Shown one piece after another: positions 18,080-26,936 of a stretch of DNA of 48,849 bases. The position numbers were made by a program, and so were the translations under genes. Source of the stretch: Candidatus Heimdallarchaeota archaeon LC_2 (GTDB lineage: Archaea; Asgardarchaeota; Heimdallarchaeia; Heimdallarchaeales; Kariarchaeaceae). Numbering within the stretch: the stretch's first letter is position 1; each line of letters starts with the position of its first letter. The DNA lies in assembly GCA_001940725.1 (NCBI GenBank), contig MDVR01000107.1, positions 1-48,849 on the forward strand, written 5' to 3'. Under the pieces are notes generated by a model. The model searched no databases. It was not told the DNA's origin and worked only from the letters and a program-made list of their open reading frames with translations.

Positions 18080-18604
18080 ATGGACAAGCGTAAAATGTTT
18101 TTTGCTAAATACGAAAAATCGGAATTTATTCTTGCAAATCTATTATTAATTCTGGGAGGTCTTATCCTCTTCGATTTGGTAAGTTATGGAATTTTTTCGA
18201 TTTCAAGTGGTACATTTTTAGAACTACGTGTATTTAATTCAACAAATCAATCTATAGTCGACAATAAGGATGAACTCAACGAATTAGTTAGCGTCGCAAA
18301 AACCACATCAAAGGAAATGGCTAAAAACAAAAATGAACTTGATGAAGTAATTGTCATTGCAAGCAAGCTAACAAGCGAATTTTACGAAACCAAGAAGGAG
18401 CTTGAAACGTTGTATGGAAGCTTATTCAAATTCAGAAAAAGTCAATTCCCAAATTTCTACTCGATGGAAGGAAGGCTTGATAATGTCGAAAAAGAGATAG
18501 GAAAAGATATATCTCACTTTGATGGATCTATTTCCCGTCGTGTCGAGAAACTTGAAAAACAGGTAGAAAAGTTAGCTGGAAGTAGTTCAAATACCTGGTA
18601 CTGA
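18080..18604 (+). CDS. TM plus coiled-coil hypothetical protein
   Basis: The 174-aa protein has one hydrophobic helix (about 18-45, LANLLLILGGLILFDLVSYG) and a long heptad-rich region (about 60-170, including LDNVEKEIGKDIS and RRVEKLEKQVEKLAG). It is likely an oligomeric membrane tether. It is divergent from the gene at 17320-17943 and the pair could be a unit. No known family was recognised. Confidence 0.5.
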   Translation: MDKRKMFFAKYEKSEFILANLLLILGGLILFDLVSYGIFSISSGTFLELRVFNSTNQSIVDNKDELNELVSVAKTTSKEMAKNKNELDEVIVIASKLTSEFYETKKELETLYGSLFKFRKSQFPNFYSMEGRLDNVEKEIGKDISHFDGSISRRVEKLEKQVEKLAGSSSNTWY

Positions 18605-18642
18605 AAATTTGATAATTTTTTTTATTATTGAAATGATTTTTT

Positions 18643-19134
18643 TTATTGGGTTCCTACTATATGATCTGCTAATGGTTGGTTAGGCAAAAGTTCATCACCA
18701 AATTTGTACTTCTGTTTTTGACACCAAAGATTTAGATTTACTGCATTTTTCTTTACATCATCAATTTTAACGATACCCGCAAAATGTTTCTTAAGATAAC
18801 TCATATCATTAAAAGCCATAGAATATGCGGAGGCTATTGGAGCCTTAAAAAATTCGATCATATTTTTTGAAATATATCCTTTCATTGCAAAAGTTGCAAT
18901 TATATCAGCTTGGTTAATGTAGTTAACAGCGAAAGTAGCCCAATTCACATGTGCTGTTCTATTGGGGCTCCTTTCTAATTCACGAAATGATGCTAACCAA
19001 TTATCTAATTTTTCCATGTATCGAAATTTGCTATCTTGTTTGAAAGCTTTAATTTGATATATTAATACTATTAATGCAATTACTATTGGCCCCACTCGGA
19101 TGATATCAGAAACTAACATATTCCAGTGATCCAT
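18643..19134 (-). CDS. Single-TM hypothetical protein
   Basis: The 163-aa protein starts at the ATG at 19134, two nt after the stop of the upstream small gene; a GTG at 19152 would overlap that gene by 17 bp. One transmembrane helix (VGPIVIALIVLIYQI) is followed by a helical cytosolic domain of about 130 residues (RYMEKLDNWLASFRELERSP). The layout resembles small effector or sensor proteins of defence loci, but no family is recognised. Confidence 0.5.
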   Translation of the reverse strand: MDHWNMLVSDIIRVGPIVIALIVLIYQIKAFKQDSKFRYMEKLDNWLASFRELERSPNRTAHVNWATFAVNYINQADIIATFAMKGYISKNMIEFFKAPIASAYSMAFNDMSYLKKHFAGIVKIDDVKKNAVNLNLWCQKQKYKFGDELLPNQPLADHIVGTQ

Positions 19135-19135
19135 A

Positions 19136-19414
19136 TTATATAGGTCTCCCACAGGAAGGACACAAATTTGGTGATGGTGAAGGTGCTGAAGTGTATGCTT
19201 TTGTCATTAAAGAAGTAATAGGATATACAAAGCCTTTCTTTCCAAGAAAGTGTAAATTTATTCCAGCTTCTATATTCCTTAAATCACTTAGTAGTTTTTC
19301 GAAGTTTTCATCTTTGAATTTGAAAATTTCTCTATTTGGATCTAAGTTCCATCTCATTGAGTTCAATTTTTGAATAATGACCCCATTGTCAATTGTAATT
19401 CTCCATGATGTCAT
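19136..19414 (-). CDS. Small protein with C-terminal CPxCG motif
   Basis: The 92-aa protein ends in LCPSCGRPI, half of a zinc ribbon, preceded by a short Pro/Ser/Ala linker. One CPxCG pair would need a dimer or partner to complete a zinc site. It is translationally close to the downstream TM gene. Function is unknown. Confidence 0.5.
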   Translation of the reverse strand: MTSWRITIDNGVIIQKLNSMRWNLDPNREIFKFKDENFEKLLSDLRNIEAGINLHFLGKKGFVYPITSLMTKAYTSAPSPSPNLCPSCGRPI

Positions 19415-19662
19415 GTCTACTATATTTTATATTTTATTTATTTAAATAATCATTTATTTCATTTGAATAGATATGATATTAATTTCGGATGTATTTTTTT
19501 ATATCTCAAAACACCAAGTCAAAAAATGTTATTTTAATTATCTTATTGTATGAGTAAAATATTTAAAATCTCAATATGACATTTTAACAAATTAGATATC
19601 TTCAGTTTTACACATCTCTATAGAAGGGTTAAATTTGAGGAAACAGTTAAATTGATTGAGAC

Positions 19663-21726
19663 ATGCTTAACGTAATTAACTTGACAAATGTAATGTCAAA
19701 CTGGATATCACATTATTCAAAGGAAGATCTCCAAAAATTTGAAGTCTCGTTTGTTGCTAAGCCTTTGGTTAATATCGATACAACTTTTCACTTACCAAAA
19801 TACGAAGGCATCAGATTATATTTTGAGCAGGAAATTCTAAAAGAAATTTTTACCCATACAGATATATCTAGTCTTGATCAATTTTTAGATGAAATTGAGG
19901 CAAAAGGAAAAGTTAGAGATACAGGATATGATAAAACAGTTGATTACAGAATCGCATGGCTTTTCTATCATCGTAATCAGTATTTTATTATTAGTCCGAG
20001 TCTACGAGAAAAGATGAGAGTAGTATTGCTTTACAAAGTCGGTATAGTCGATGTTGAAGACAAATTCAGTAATTTCGCGTTTCCAGATTTGATTGATAAG
20101 GTGGGTGCATCAATTGAAGTATTGAAAACTTGGTATAGATTTTTTGAGAGTTTAGATCCATCCAGTAATATTCTTATCCGAACGGTGAATCATAATATAG
20201 AAAATACAGATGAGTTTTATCCAAAACAAATTTCCTTAATATTAGAAAAGCAATTATTTCCGTTATTCAATCATAAATTTTCGGTTAAATCACAGTTGAA
20301 TTCCTGTTTACATCAAATTAGAACATTATTATTTTTTGAATATGTTTTCATGAGAAAATCTGAAGAAGGAATTACAGATATTCGTGATTGTGAATTCTGT
20401 GGTGGTAATATATTTGACTTCTTTCCTGCGATATTTTTCAACCAAAAATTTCGTGGTTTAAGACATGATATCAATTTTGAGAATGTTAGAATTTTCAAGT
20501 CAGTCCGCTTTGATGTAAACATCGCGAAGAACTATCTTTTGGTAAATCCATCCGGAATATTACATTGCAATGATCAAATAATCGGAAAATACGACACAAA
20601 TTATATCGTGGATGGTTACCACTTATATTTACATTATGAGCAGAATACATCAATAATCGAAATGATCGGTCAGGTAGAAGTATCGAAAATCGATAAATTG
20701 GAGTATAATGCGACCACAGGTAAATTAACTTATGAAATATCACAATTTTTACCAAATTTACTACTCAAAATAATCCCTCAATATCCTCAGCAAGGAGTTC
20801 TTAATCATTCAAAATGGCCAAAAGATTATGAATTAAAAAGTAAAAGAGGGACCTTTAAGATTGAGTTAAATCAAAGGGTTGCTAATTATTATGGAATACT
20901 TATGCAGACCGATAATCAGTTGGACTCTGAAACTGTTAAGATTCTAAAACCACAAAAACAAACAGCGGAATCCATTCTAGGTCAACTTAAAAATCTCTCC
21001 ACTAGAATGGGAATGGAACAAAACAGACTTTTGAACTTTATCCACCGATTCACGGATTTGGAATTACCATATTTGATTAAGTTACTCACAAATTGCACTT
21101 ACTATGGAATCAGTGACTGTGTGGATCCAATCTACAGGAAAATATTACCTATATTATCTAATTTCATCGACGCAAATTGCTATATTGGCAGTGTCACACC
21201 AGAAGAAGATTTCAAAAGTGGTAATGTAATTTCATTTGAATTAATGTCAAGATTTACTAGGAAAGTTAATGTCCGTCATTTAAATAAACTATCTGGAGAT
21301 AATGTCAATCACAATGATGCATTGTTTTTGGTAGATGATTTAACAGGTACTGGAAATCAATTTGTTGAAAATTACAAAAGACAGTTTCCAAACGGGATTA
21401 AAGCTAATGTTTATTTCATTTGTTACTACATGTATGAAGAAGGTATTGAAAACATTAAGAAAAATCTGCCAAATGTATTTGTATTGCCAATTAATAGAGT
21501 AAACCGATCGAGCAAGATATTGACTCCAAATAATTTATTTATAGAAGATGATATACCATTAGTAACGCAATTACTCAAAAAATATGGAAGTAAGGAATAT
21601 TATCAAGGGTACAATTATTTTGGGGGGTCTACTTTGATTAATACTGAACGTGTGTCAAATTTAGTACCTGACATGTTTTGGAGGACACGAGAAAATTGGC
21701 CTATTCTTTTTTTTAGACCCGACTAA
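19663..21726 (+). CDS. PRTase-CE-like protein (phosphoribosyltransferase-fold, conflict system)
   Basis: The 687-aa protein has a C-terminal third with the PRPP-binding loop ALFLVDDLTGTG (V557-G564) in a Rossmann-like strand context, and ends with GYNYFGGSTLINTER and MFWRTRENWPILFFR. This order matches what I know as the PRTase-CE family of biological conflict systems. A CEFC pair (C243, C246) lies in the middle. The N-terminal 400 residues are unassigned. Family members are proposed NAD/nucleotide-acting effectors or regulators with unknown substrate. It is a monocistronic plus-strand gene. Confidence 0.6.
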   Translation: MLNVINLTNVMSNWISHYSKEDLQKFEVSFVAKPLVNIDTTFHLPKYEGIRLYFEQEILKEIFTHTDISSLDQFLDEIEAKGKVRDTGYDKTVDYRIAWLFYHRNQYFIISPSLREKMRVVLLYKVGIVDVEDKFSNFAFPDLIDKVGASIEVLKTWYRFFESLDPSSNILIRTVNHNIENTDEFYPKQISLILEKQLFPLFNHKFSVKSQLNSCLHQIRTLLFFEYVFMRKSEEGITDIRDCEFCGGNIFDFFPAIFFNQKFRGLRHDINFENVRIFKSVRFDVNIAKNYLLVNPSGILHCNDQIIGKYDTNYIVDGYHLYLHYEQNTSIIEMIGQVEVSKIDKLEYNATTGKLTYEISQFLPNLLLKIIPQYPQQGVLNHSKWPKDYELKSKRGTFKIELNQRVANYYGILMQTDNQLDSETVKILKPQKQTAESILGQLKNLSTRMGMEQNRLLNFIHRFTDLELPYLIKLLTNCTYYGISDCVDPIYRKILPILSNFIDANCYIGSVTPEEDFKSGNVISFELMSRFTRKVNVRHLNKLSGDNVNHNDALFLVDDLTGTGNQFVENYKRQFPNGIKANVYFICYYMYEEGIENIKKNLPNVFVLPINRVNRSSKILTPNNLFIEDDIPLVTQLLKKYGSKEYYQGYNYFGGSTLINTERVSNLVPDMFWRTRENWPILFFRPD

Positions 21727-22112
21727 GTCATCAAAATCGATCTATCGATCATTAATAATTTCGTTTATCTCTGTCTTTACGTAATATTTCTTCCCTAATT
21801 AATAAACACAAATATCTTTTTAGAAGATCAGTTTTAACTTAGAATCCAGAGATCTAACAATCATATTAAACCATCTAGATGTATTTTTTAGTATACTCAA
21901 AGAACAAATTATTGTAAAATAAGAAAGAGTGTTTCTGGATTCAAAAAATTGGCTTGGATGGTAGATCATCAATTAACAATAAAATTAATTACTACTTAAT
22001 AGAATAAATTACTCATCTCCTTTAAATGAGAATTTGCCATTTGATTTGCAATTTACGTTGATCTATTTAGAAAACATCTTGAGATTTTAAATAATCTATG
22101 ATTTCATAAATC
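21727..22112. other. Intergenic, 386 bp
   Basis: No gene is visible. Near 21754-21792 a segment (TTATCTCTGTCTTTACGTAA) resembles 14815-14852 just after the TIGR02391 gene, so it may be a shared 3' element. The rest is AT-rich without recognised structure. Confidence 0.35.
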
Positions 22113-23327
22113 ATGATGGCTTCAGACGAGGATGTTCCACCAAGACATGGAGAAAGTTGGTCAGAAGATGAAGAGGCAACTTTGTTAAAACTTAAAAATG
22201 AGGGCAAGACAAACCGTGAAGCATCAAACCAGTTAAACCGTACAGAAAGTGCTATAAAATCAAAATTAGCTCGATTAAAGCACCAAAGCGATATCAAGAA
22301 TGTTGATAATGAAACTTATTTTCAAAATTTTTTGAATATAATAAAATCATTTTCACGATCATTTTTTGCATTCTTCAGTTTTAACGCAATTTTATCAATA
22401 TTTCCGATTATAATATTATTACTATTGTTAACTCCGATTGGATTAACTGAACTTGATGATACCTATCATCATGTACCTAATAATCAGGTTGAAAGCGGAA
22501 ATAGGATTTTACTTGAGATTACAGTTAATATTCAAGAAATTGATTTTAGTAAACAAGAAGTCACAATTGATGATATATATATTGATTTGTCTTTGGAGCA
22601 TGAAAGAAATAATGACGAGCAAATTTATTCTGATTTGACTAGGAATCTCGTAGTCAATAACACTCAATACCTTTATTTCATGGATGAATCAATACTGTTG
22701 TATATTTATTTTAAGGATGATTCTTTTCTTACTCCCGATAAGTTTCCAATTGATAGTTATTTGATTAATTTCGAAATTAAATATCTCAGTGATATTTTGA
22801 AAGACATTGAATTCATTGAGAATTATAGTATAGTAGTTGATTTTAATGTGAATTTTTCAGTTCCCAAATATGCATTTCGAAAAAAGATTAATGAACATGG
22901 GATAGACTTTGAAGAAATAAATGAAAGTATGATATTAGATAGCTACAATATTGAATTTGTTTTAGGGAGATCTGATTATTCAAAGCTTTTTTTCCTGTTA
23001 CCACCAATAATATTTTTTTCAATTTTAACGATAAATGGATATACGAAACCCTCAAAAGAAAAAATGGAGAATGCAATTAAAATATCAGCTCTCAATATCG
23101 GTTTTATGTTTTCGATCGTTACTTTAATCCCGATAGATAATTCAATTACATTGGCTGAATCTTTAACAATGGGGACAATATTATTTTCTCTATTCCAAAT
23201 TTTATTTACAATGATTGAACTTAATAGCGAAGAAAAGAATGGTTTCGCATCAGTAAGAGAGCCACGAAGTATTACACGAATTGAAAATTTAGCAAATCAT
23301 ATAAACAAAAACATGCTTTCAATATAG
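22113..23327 (+). CDS. Myb/SANT-like domain fused to receptor-like membrane protein
   Basis: The protein is 404 aa to a TAG stop. Residues about 10-50 are Myb/SANT-like (ESWSEDEEATLLKLKNEGKT, then NQLNRTESAIKSKLARLK). A TM helix follows (about 75-110), then a beta-rich outer domain (about 120-290) with LTPDKFPIDSYLINFEI, then three hydrophobic helices: FLLPPIIFFSILTI, SALNIGFMFSIVTLIPI and LTMGTILFSLFQILFTMI. The FPxDSY motif and 3-TM tail fit DUF4436 or a pentameric ligand-gated channel-like module. The same frame stays open for 161 codons after the TAG. The Myb part could bind DNA or protein on the cytosolic side. Confidence 0.6.
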   Translation: MMASDEDVPPRHGESWSEDEEATLLKLKNEGKTNREASNQLNRTESAIKSKLARLKHQSDIKNVDNETYFQNFLNIIKSFSRSFFAFFSFNAILSIFPIIILLLLLTPIGLTELDDTYHHVPNNQVESGNRILLEITVNIQEIDFSKQEVTIDDIYIDLSLEHERNNDEQIYSDLTRNLVVNNTQYLYFMDESILLYIYFKDDSFLTPDKFPIDSYLINFEIKYLSDILKDIEFIENYSIVVDFNVNFSVPKYAFRKKINEHGIDFEEINESMILDSYNIEFVLGRSDYSKLFFLLPPIIFFSILTINGYTKPSKEKMENAIKISALNIGFMFSIVTLIPIDNSITLAESLTMGTILFSLFQILFTMIELNSEEKNGFASVREPRSITRIENLANHINKNMLSI

Positions 23328-23810
23328 ATTTTATTTTTTGGCTTATTTTTTTGGAATTTTAATATAGGATATCAAAGTATAAAGCAAACTTCGACAGCAT
23401 TTCTTTTCGAACCTATTCCTGGGATTGGTATAACTGAATTCGAACGATTCAGTCGTGAAGTTCAATATTACGAATCAAGTTCAGGGTTTGTAGATTTAAT
23501 AGTTTCTATTTCATCATACATTGTTTACATTGGCTCTATTATTCTACTCCTAAGTTTCTTGATAGGATACATCATTTTAGAAACTACTACAGTATTTAGA
23601 TTTTACAAATTAATACCTAAAAGGAATACAGAGAATTATCTAAATAATATTATCTACAAGGTGTACATTTCATTTTTGAAATTTAAATTAAAATATAATT
23701 TTGATAAAAATTTTTTTAAAACGATATTTATTATTTTACTAATAATGAGATTGTTTATAATATTAGAGTGGTTATATTTTGACTATTTGCCATTTTATAC
23801 AAATCCATAA
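23328..23810 (+). CDS. In-frame continuation after TAG: membrane segment
   Basis: Directly after the TAG at 23325-23327 the same reading frame runs 160 codons to the stop at 23808-23810. It is hydrophobic and coding-like, with two clear membrane segments (SYIVYIGSIILLLSFLIGYI and FFKTIFIILLIMRLFIILEW). No ATG or GTG start exists before the second half; a TTG at 23559 would give only 83 aa. It is either a broken C-terminus of the upstream gene (nonsense mutation), a readthrough product, or a separate gene with a rare start. Confidence 0.45.
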   Translation: MLFFGLFFWNFNIGYQSIKQTSTAFLFEPIPGIGITEFERFSREVQYYESSSGFVDLIVSISSYIVYIGSIILLLSFLIGYIILETTTVFRFYKLIPKRNTENYLNNIIYKVYISFLKFKLKYNFDKNFFKTIFIILLIMRLFIILEWLYFDYLPFYTNP

Positions 23811-24077
23811 ATGATATGAATAAAATAAATAATAACTTGAGGACTAAAATTTCTGAGAATATAGAGGGTTAACCGAAAGTAAACGTGATTGCATCTAGGG
23901 AATTATAAAAGTTACTAGATGATACAAGTCTGATAAATGCAGTCGATACAATATTGGTGTACATATTAAAAATAACTGCCCTCAGATTAGTTCTCGCTAT
24001 TGTATAAACTTTACTCTTTTTCAGCGCGAGTTTGTAAATATGTAAAAAACAATAGATTGATGGATCGAATTGGGGAT

Positions 24078-24953
24078 CTATGCAGGTTTGGGAGGAGTTG
24101 TATTCAAAGCCTCAATGACTAGATTTTGTATACTCTTTAATGTTTTTTCTAATTTGTCTAAAGTCGTAAAAATTACTGGGAAAGTTAATCCAGAAATATA
24201 ATTGCTTGAAATCAAATTTGAAGGTACTTGAGCACGATAAATTACAAAATCAGTTATTTCATATTTTTCATTAATAATTTCTTTGAGTGATCCTTCAACC
24301 AATTGAATCTTATTGCCAAAAATCAGCATTGGAATCATTATTATTGGATCATTCATTTTGTATGATGAAAAATTTTTAATATTTGAATTTAATGCCGAAA
24401 GAACTTGTTTCGATCCGTTTTTGATAATTTCTTTTGATGATCTTTTTTTTGATATTTTACCTCCAAATTCTTTGATAAAAAAATCTTGGTAAATATTTAC
24501 AGAATCGAGCGAAGCCAAATCCATATAGGGTAGTTTACGCTCTGGATCAATGAACCACTTAATCAAATGTTTTCTTCTTTCTTTTTTAGGATCAAGTATT
24601 TTACCTGTTAATATCATAGATTTGTCAATCGGTTCATTATCGAATGCAATTAAAACCATTTCTAGATCAGATTCTCTAAATTTTACATCAGCAATAATTT
24701 CAACTAGTAGAGGTTTTTGTTCTAAACCCTTACCATAATTTATCATCCTTAGAGCGGATACATCAATTTCCCTACTTATATCTTTATCACCGTCCCAATC
24801 TTTGTAGTAATCCTGATACACACTATATCCAAGCTTTGAAAACAACTCTCTGGCCTTATATTCAGTTGTTGATGTATCATTTTGAAGCGCACGTATAGTT
24901 TTTTGAATTTTTTTCTCTAAGTTTAATTTATCCGCCGATGAATTATTACTCAT
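24078..24953 (-). CDS. PD-(D/E)XK nuclease-like protein
   Basis: In the 291-aa protein, residues about 30-95 follow the restriction-endonuclease-like core: E36 (ARELFSKLGY), D64 (REIDVSA) and D89-V-K91 after the strand LLVEIIADVKF. This suggests a Mg-dependent DNA or RNA nuclease, or a decayed restriction-like domain. The C-terminal 180 residues are not recognised. It stands alone on the minus strand with 180 bp to the next gene. Confidence 0.55.
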   Translation of the reverse strand: MSNNSSADKLNLEKKIQKTIRALQNDTSTTEYKARELFSKLGYSVYQDYYKDWDGDKDISREIDVSALRMINYGKGLEQKPLLVEIIADVKFRESDLEMVLIAFDNEPIDKSMILTGKILDPKKERRKHLIKWFIDPERKLPYMDLASLDSVNIYQDFFIKEFGGKISKKRSSKEIIKNGSKQVLSALNSNIKNFSSYKMNDPIIMIPMLIFGNKIQLVEGSLKEIINEKYEITDFVIYRAQVPSNLISSNYISGLTFPVIFTTLDKLEKTLKSIQNLVIEALNTTPPKPA

Positions 24954-25133
24954 TTAGGCATAATGGGTCACAAATTATATACTTGTTATGTAGACGCTAT
25001 GGATAAATCCCAATAATGAATAATCATGGTATTGATAATTTAATCCTTCATTGAAAAGATACCCAAATTTAATCTTCTTGGATTAAGCATAATTTTAAAA
25101 TATTTTATTTTCAGATGTTTAATGACGTAGTTA

Positions 25134-25841
25134 TCAATCATTTGGAAAAATTTGATTAAGCTTCTCATCTATCGTCTCATCTCTGGGATCTAGGGGAGAC
25201 TTAAAAATAATATCCGTTCCCTCTTTTTCTAAAACCTTCAATTGAGGCCTTATATCAATATTATTCGAATACACATTATCATATAATACAAGCGTTTCAA
25301 TGGATCCAACCCCATCCAAACCAAAATCTTCTGAAAGTTTACCAAAACTACAATTGAAAAAAGACAAAAGCTTCAGATGTAAATTCTTGAAAATGCCTGT
25401 GGGAAGATCGATCAGGTAACAATCAGCAAACTCAATTTCAGTCAAGTTATCTTTAATCGGTTGGAATAATTCTGGTGAAACAAAGGAAATAACATTAGTA
25501 GATTCTATTTTAAATTTGGCTATTTTTGAGATATCATAGAGGTGGGCGATTTCACTGAAAATGTGGGGGTTGAGAGCTCTTACAGCATGTTTTTCATTGT
25601 AATTGGACAATTTAAATTTTGATGATTGGTTTGACGAATCAAATATGAAAACTGATTCATCCCCCCCTCCTTGAGATATAGTAATTTCACGAGACTCATC
25701 CGCACTAAAGGTTTCAGGATTGTAAGGATATCTACTGTTTAAGTCAAAGTACAAATTAAACACTGGTTTTATAGAATTGAAAATGTTTCTATCAATTTTG
25801 TTCAACCATTTCGGGGTGTTATATTCCTTCTTTTCAGTCAT
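25134..25841 (-). CDS. LRR-like protein, paralogue B
   Basis: The 235-aa protein runs from the ATG at 25841, aligned with the start of paralogue A. It differs from paralogue A at only a few positions in the first 190 residues and more in the last 40 (for example ERSLD-type changes around SPLDPRDETIDEKLNQIF). It has the same LRR-like C-terminal half. Gene, upstream leader, giant-gene fragment and structured repeat are duplicated together with 12752-13862. Its role is presumably the same as that of the other two paralogues. Confidence 0.6.
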   Translation of the reverse strand: MTEKKEYNTPKWLNKIDRNIFNSIKPVFNLYFDLNSRYPYNPETFSADESREITISQGGGDESVFIFDSSNQSSKFKLSNYNEKHAVRALNPHIFSEIAHLYDISKIAKFKIESTNVISFVSPELFQPIKDNLTEIEFADCYLIDLPTGIFKNLHLKLLSFFNCSFGKLSEDFGLDGVGSIETLVLYDNVYSNNIDIRPQLKVLEKEGTDIIFKSPLDPRDETIDEKLNQIFPND

Positions 25842-25936
25842 CAACATTGCCTGCGTTGTCAATCAAGACAATAATAGCGAATAAGCTTTCGACTGACGAT
25901 AGATAATTTTGTATGATTATTGTTTCAACGTTCAAT

Positions 25937-26107
25937 TTAATTTATTCCTCCTGTAATTTGGTTAAGTATCTATATGAAAATAGGGTCTAATTTCTCCCAA
26001 ACACAGTCAATAATTTCATAATTTTTCTCATTGAAATTTTCTAATGACTCTCCGGTTAATCTAGAATTAAAATTTTTTATTTCTGCTTTATTCTGAGTTT
26101 TAATATA
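25937..26107 (-). pseudogene. Fragment of the 3' end of the giant gene (copy B)
   Basis: The minus strand encodes about 56 residues homologous to the last residues of the 2078-aa protein, open throughout, with AAA at 26087-26089 where copy A has a TAA. It ends at TAA 25937-25939. There is no start codon or upstream body of the gene. The breakpoint coincides with the structured repeat starting at about 26120. Confidence 0.75.
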
Positions 26108-26119
26108 TAATTTATTTAT

Positions 26120-26240
26120 TTACTAGTCAAACGCCAGAAGAAAAATATCGTGATACCAAGTCAATTAGTTGAATTCATTACAAATGTGTTACAGTGCTCA
26201 AACAGTTCTTAGAGGTATATCCCCTCTAAGGACTTTTTTT
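26120..26240 (+). ncRNA. Structured repeat family, copy 4 (3' half)
   Basis: It is almost identical to copy 3. The hairpin TTCTTAGAGG 26206-26215 with CCTCTAAGGA 26223-26232 is followed by T7 (26234-26240). It lies between the giant-gene fragment and the 3' end of the minus-strand gene at 26285. Confidence 0.45.
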
Positions 26241-26284
26241 CGATGGGTGATTTTTTTAATTTATCATATTTTGGAACGCTTAGT

Positions 26285-26770
26285 TTAAGCGCTCCAATAT
26301 GACTTAACTTTCTCTTGTTTATCTTCTCCAGAAAAGAAGAAAGTTGTAAATAAAATTAATGTAAAAATGACAAAAATCTTTGCTGCATTTTGAATAGATA
26401 AGTAAAACACTTCAACATAATTGTAAGTAAAGTCATGGAGCCAAGTTAATCTGAATGATTCAATAATCAGTCCATATGTGAAATGTGCTAGAATTGTAAA
26501 AACGAACCATAATTGTTTTGTTCTTTCTGAAGTATATTGTCCTTTGGATCTTTTATCGTCATTTGATGCTTTTGAAAATCCCATACTCGAAAGCACAGAA
26601 TTTGCTAAAATTGCGCCAAGTCCACCTATAATCAACGCAACTATAAGTCCTGAACTAAAATTGATAATGTAATTTGGTTTGAAGGCAGTAAAGGTTGATA
26701 TAATAAAAATAAATACCCAAATCACTAAACCAAATTTAATTCCATCATTTTTTGTCATACATAATATCAT
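26285..26770 (-). CDS. Four-TM hypothetical membrane protein
   Basis: The 161-aa protein has about four transmembrane helices: GLVIWVFIFIISTFTAF, IVALIIGGLGAILANSVL, LWFVFTILAHFTYGLII and AAKIFVIFTLILFTTFFF. A polar loop with KASNDDKRSKGQYTSER lies between the second and third. It follows the LRR-like gene at 26937 by 166 bp on the same strand and could be the last gene of that operon. Function is unknown. Confidence 0.55.
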   Translation of the reverse strand: MILCMTKNDGIKFGLVIWVFIFIISTFTAFKPNYIINFSSGLIVALIIGGLGAILANSVLSSMGFSKASNDDKRSKGQYTSERTKQLWFVFTILAHFTYGLIIESFRLTWLHDFTYNYVEVFYLSIQNAAKIFVIFTLILFTTFFFSGEDKQEKVKSYWSA

Positions 26771-26936
26771 GAGTCCGTAATATTTAACATTTACCTCGAT
26801 CGATGGAATTGAATTACCCTAGAATCAGCTCTTTAGTTCTAAAATTGAATAAATTGAAAGTACGAAATAAAAACACGTATCCTGTTTTTCATTTTTTAAA
26901 TTTATATGAACTCTGATTTTAAGATTGAAAGTTTAT

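Noticed and set aside
22113..23327. Calling the protein a ligand-gated ion channel
   Set aside because: The FPxDSY and TM pattern fits, but DUF4436-like proteins share it, and there is a TM before the outer domain; left undecided.
23325..23327. Firm claim of pyrrolysine at the TAG
   Set aside because: TAG terminates other intact genes here and no pyl genes are in the window.
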